From positions 1 through 6,036 of the forward strand of contig SMVT01000139.1 in the NCBI GenBank assembly GCA_004357365.1: a DNA stretch of 6,036 nt, written 5' to 3'. The DNA is from Nitrospina sp. GTDB taxonomy: Bacteria; Nitrospinota; Nitrospinia; Nitrospinales; Nitrospinaceae. Both the position numbers and the translations under genes were made by a program. The notes below the pieces were generated by a model. It had not been told where the DNA came from. It ran no database searches and saw nothing but the letters and a program-made list of their open reading frames with translations. Below are positions 5,710-6,036 of this stretch, one piece after another; within the stretch, counting starts at the first letter, position 1; every line of letters begins with the position of its first letter.

Positions 5710-6036
5710 ATGAATACCGCTCAAACCGAGGAAACCCAGGTTTCCGAATTAACGCAGATTGCCAGGGAAATACGGCGGAAGAGCCTGGAAATCATCCATC
5801 GGGCCGGGTCCGGACACCCCGGCGGCAGTCTTTCCGCGGCGGATATCATGACCGCCTTGTATTTCGGGGGCATGCGATATGACGCCAGCCAACCCCACGA
5901 CCCCAACCGCGACCGGTTTGTGATGAGCAAAGGGCACGCCACCGGCGTCTTTTATTCGGTGCTCGCCCGGGCCGGATATTTCAAGGATGAAGATCTGAAG
6001 GATTACCGGAAGATCAACAGCAAACTCAATCTGTCG
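5710..6036 (+). CDS. Transketolase, N-terminal (TPP-binding) region (partial, C-terminus outside window)
   Basis: The first 109 codons of a transketolase, which moves two-carbon ketol units between sugar phosphates in the pentose phosphate or Calvin pathway, using thiamine diphosphate and a divalent metal. The family motifs are clear: AGSGHPGGSLSAADIMTALYF (32-52, with conserved H36), then DPNRDRFVMSKGHA (64-77, with H76), then a helix leading to KINSKLNLS at the right edge. The short lead-in (SELTQIAREIRRKSLEIIHRA) and the RDRFVMSKGHA form resemble the N-terminal subunit of the two-subunit transketolases (about 270-280 residues, with the C-terminal subunit encoded next door). A full-length enzyme cannot be excluded because the window stops here. 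ATG 5710 is the only reasonable start. The upstream sequence TTTTTCCCATCAGAACC has no Shine-Dalgarno site. It has no evident functional link to the efflux genes. Confidence 0.93.
   Translation, partial: MNTAQTEETQVSELTQIAREIRRKSLEIIHRAGSGHPGGSLSAADIMTALYFGGMRYDASQPHDPNRDRFVMSKGHATGVFYSVLARAGYFKDEDLKDYRKINSKLNLS

Overview
The window comes from a diderm (Gram-negative-type) bacterium. The evidence is a complete outer-membrane TolC-type channel gene next to its periplasmic adaptor and an ABC transporter. Base composition is mid-range in the genes and AT-rich in the intergenic DNA. The phylum cannot be fixed from sequence reading alone. The overall style recalls Nitrospinota or former delta-proteobacteria, but that is only an impression.

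Left two-thirds, minus strand (4469 down to 1): one tightly packed operon for a tripartite MacAB-TolC-like exporter. In transcription order it encodes an outer-membrane factor (4469-2742), a membrane-fusion/adaptor protein (2745-1411), an ABC ATPase (1403-729) and an FtsX/MacB-type permease (from 729, running off the left edge). The junctions are ATGA (4-nt overlap), a 7-nt gap with a TTG start, and TAATG (1-nt overlap), so translational coupling is likely. ATPase and permease are separate polypeptides, unlike E. coli MacB where they are fused. The adaptor carries the R-x3-L-x6-S tip motif, and the channel carries VGT/VGL motifs at the equivalent place in both of its repeats. This is the known signature pair for tip-to-tip adaptor-channel docking.

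Centre (4470-4906): an AT-rich divergent intergenic region with a perfect TATAAT facing each way and two inverted repeats. No convincing gene lies in it.

Right third, plus strand: a regulator with a MerR-like helix-turn-helix at the N-terminus and a complete phospho-receiver domain at the C-terminus (start 4907 or 4817, end 5584), which is the reverse of the usual response-regulator order. It is followed by a strong intrinsic terminator (5665-5685). Next comes the first 109 codons of a transketolase N-terminal (TPP-binding) region, starting at 5710 and cut by the right edge. The regulator is a reasonable candidate for controlling the divergent efflux operon, but the sequence does not prove this. 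The transketolase appears to be an unrelated carbon-metabolism gene.

I see no clearly undescribed system here. The most unusual items are the inverted HTH-receiver protein and the terminator-like hairpin lying between the best transketolase promoter candidate and its start codon.
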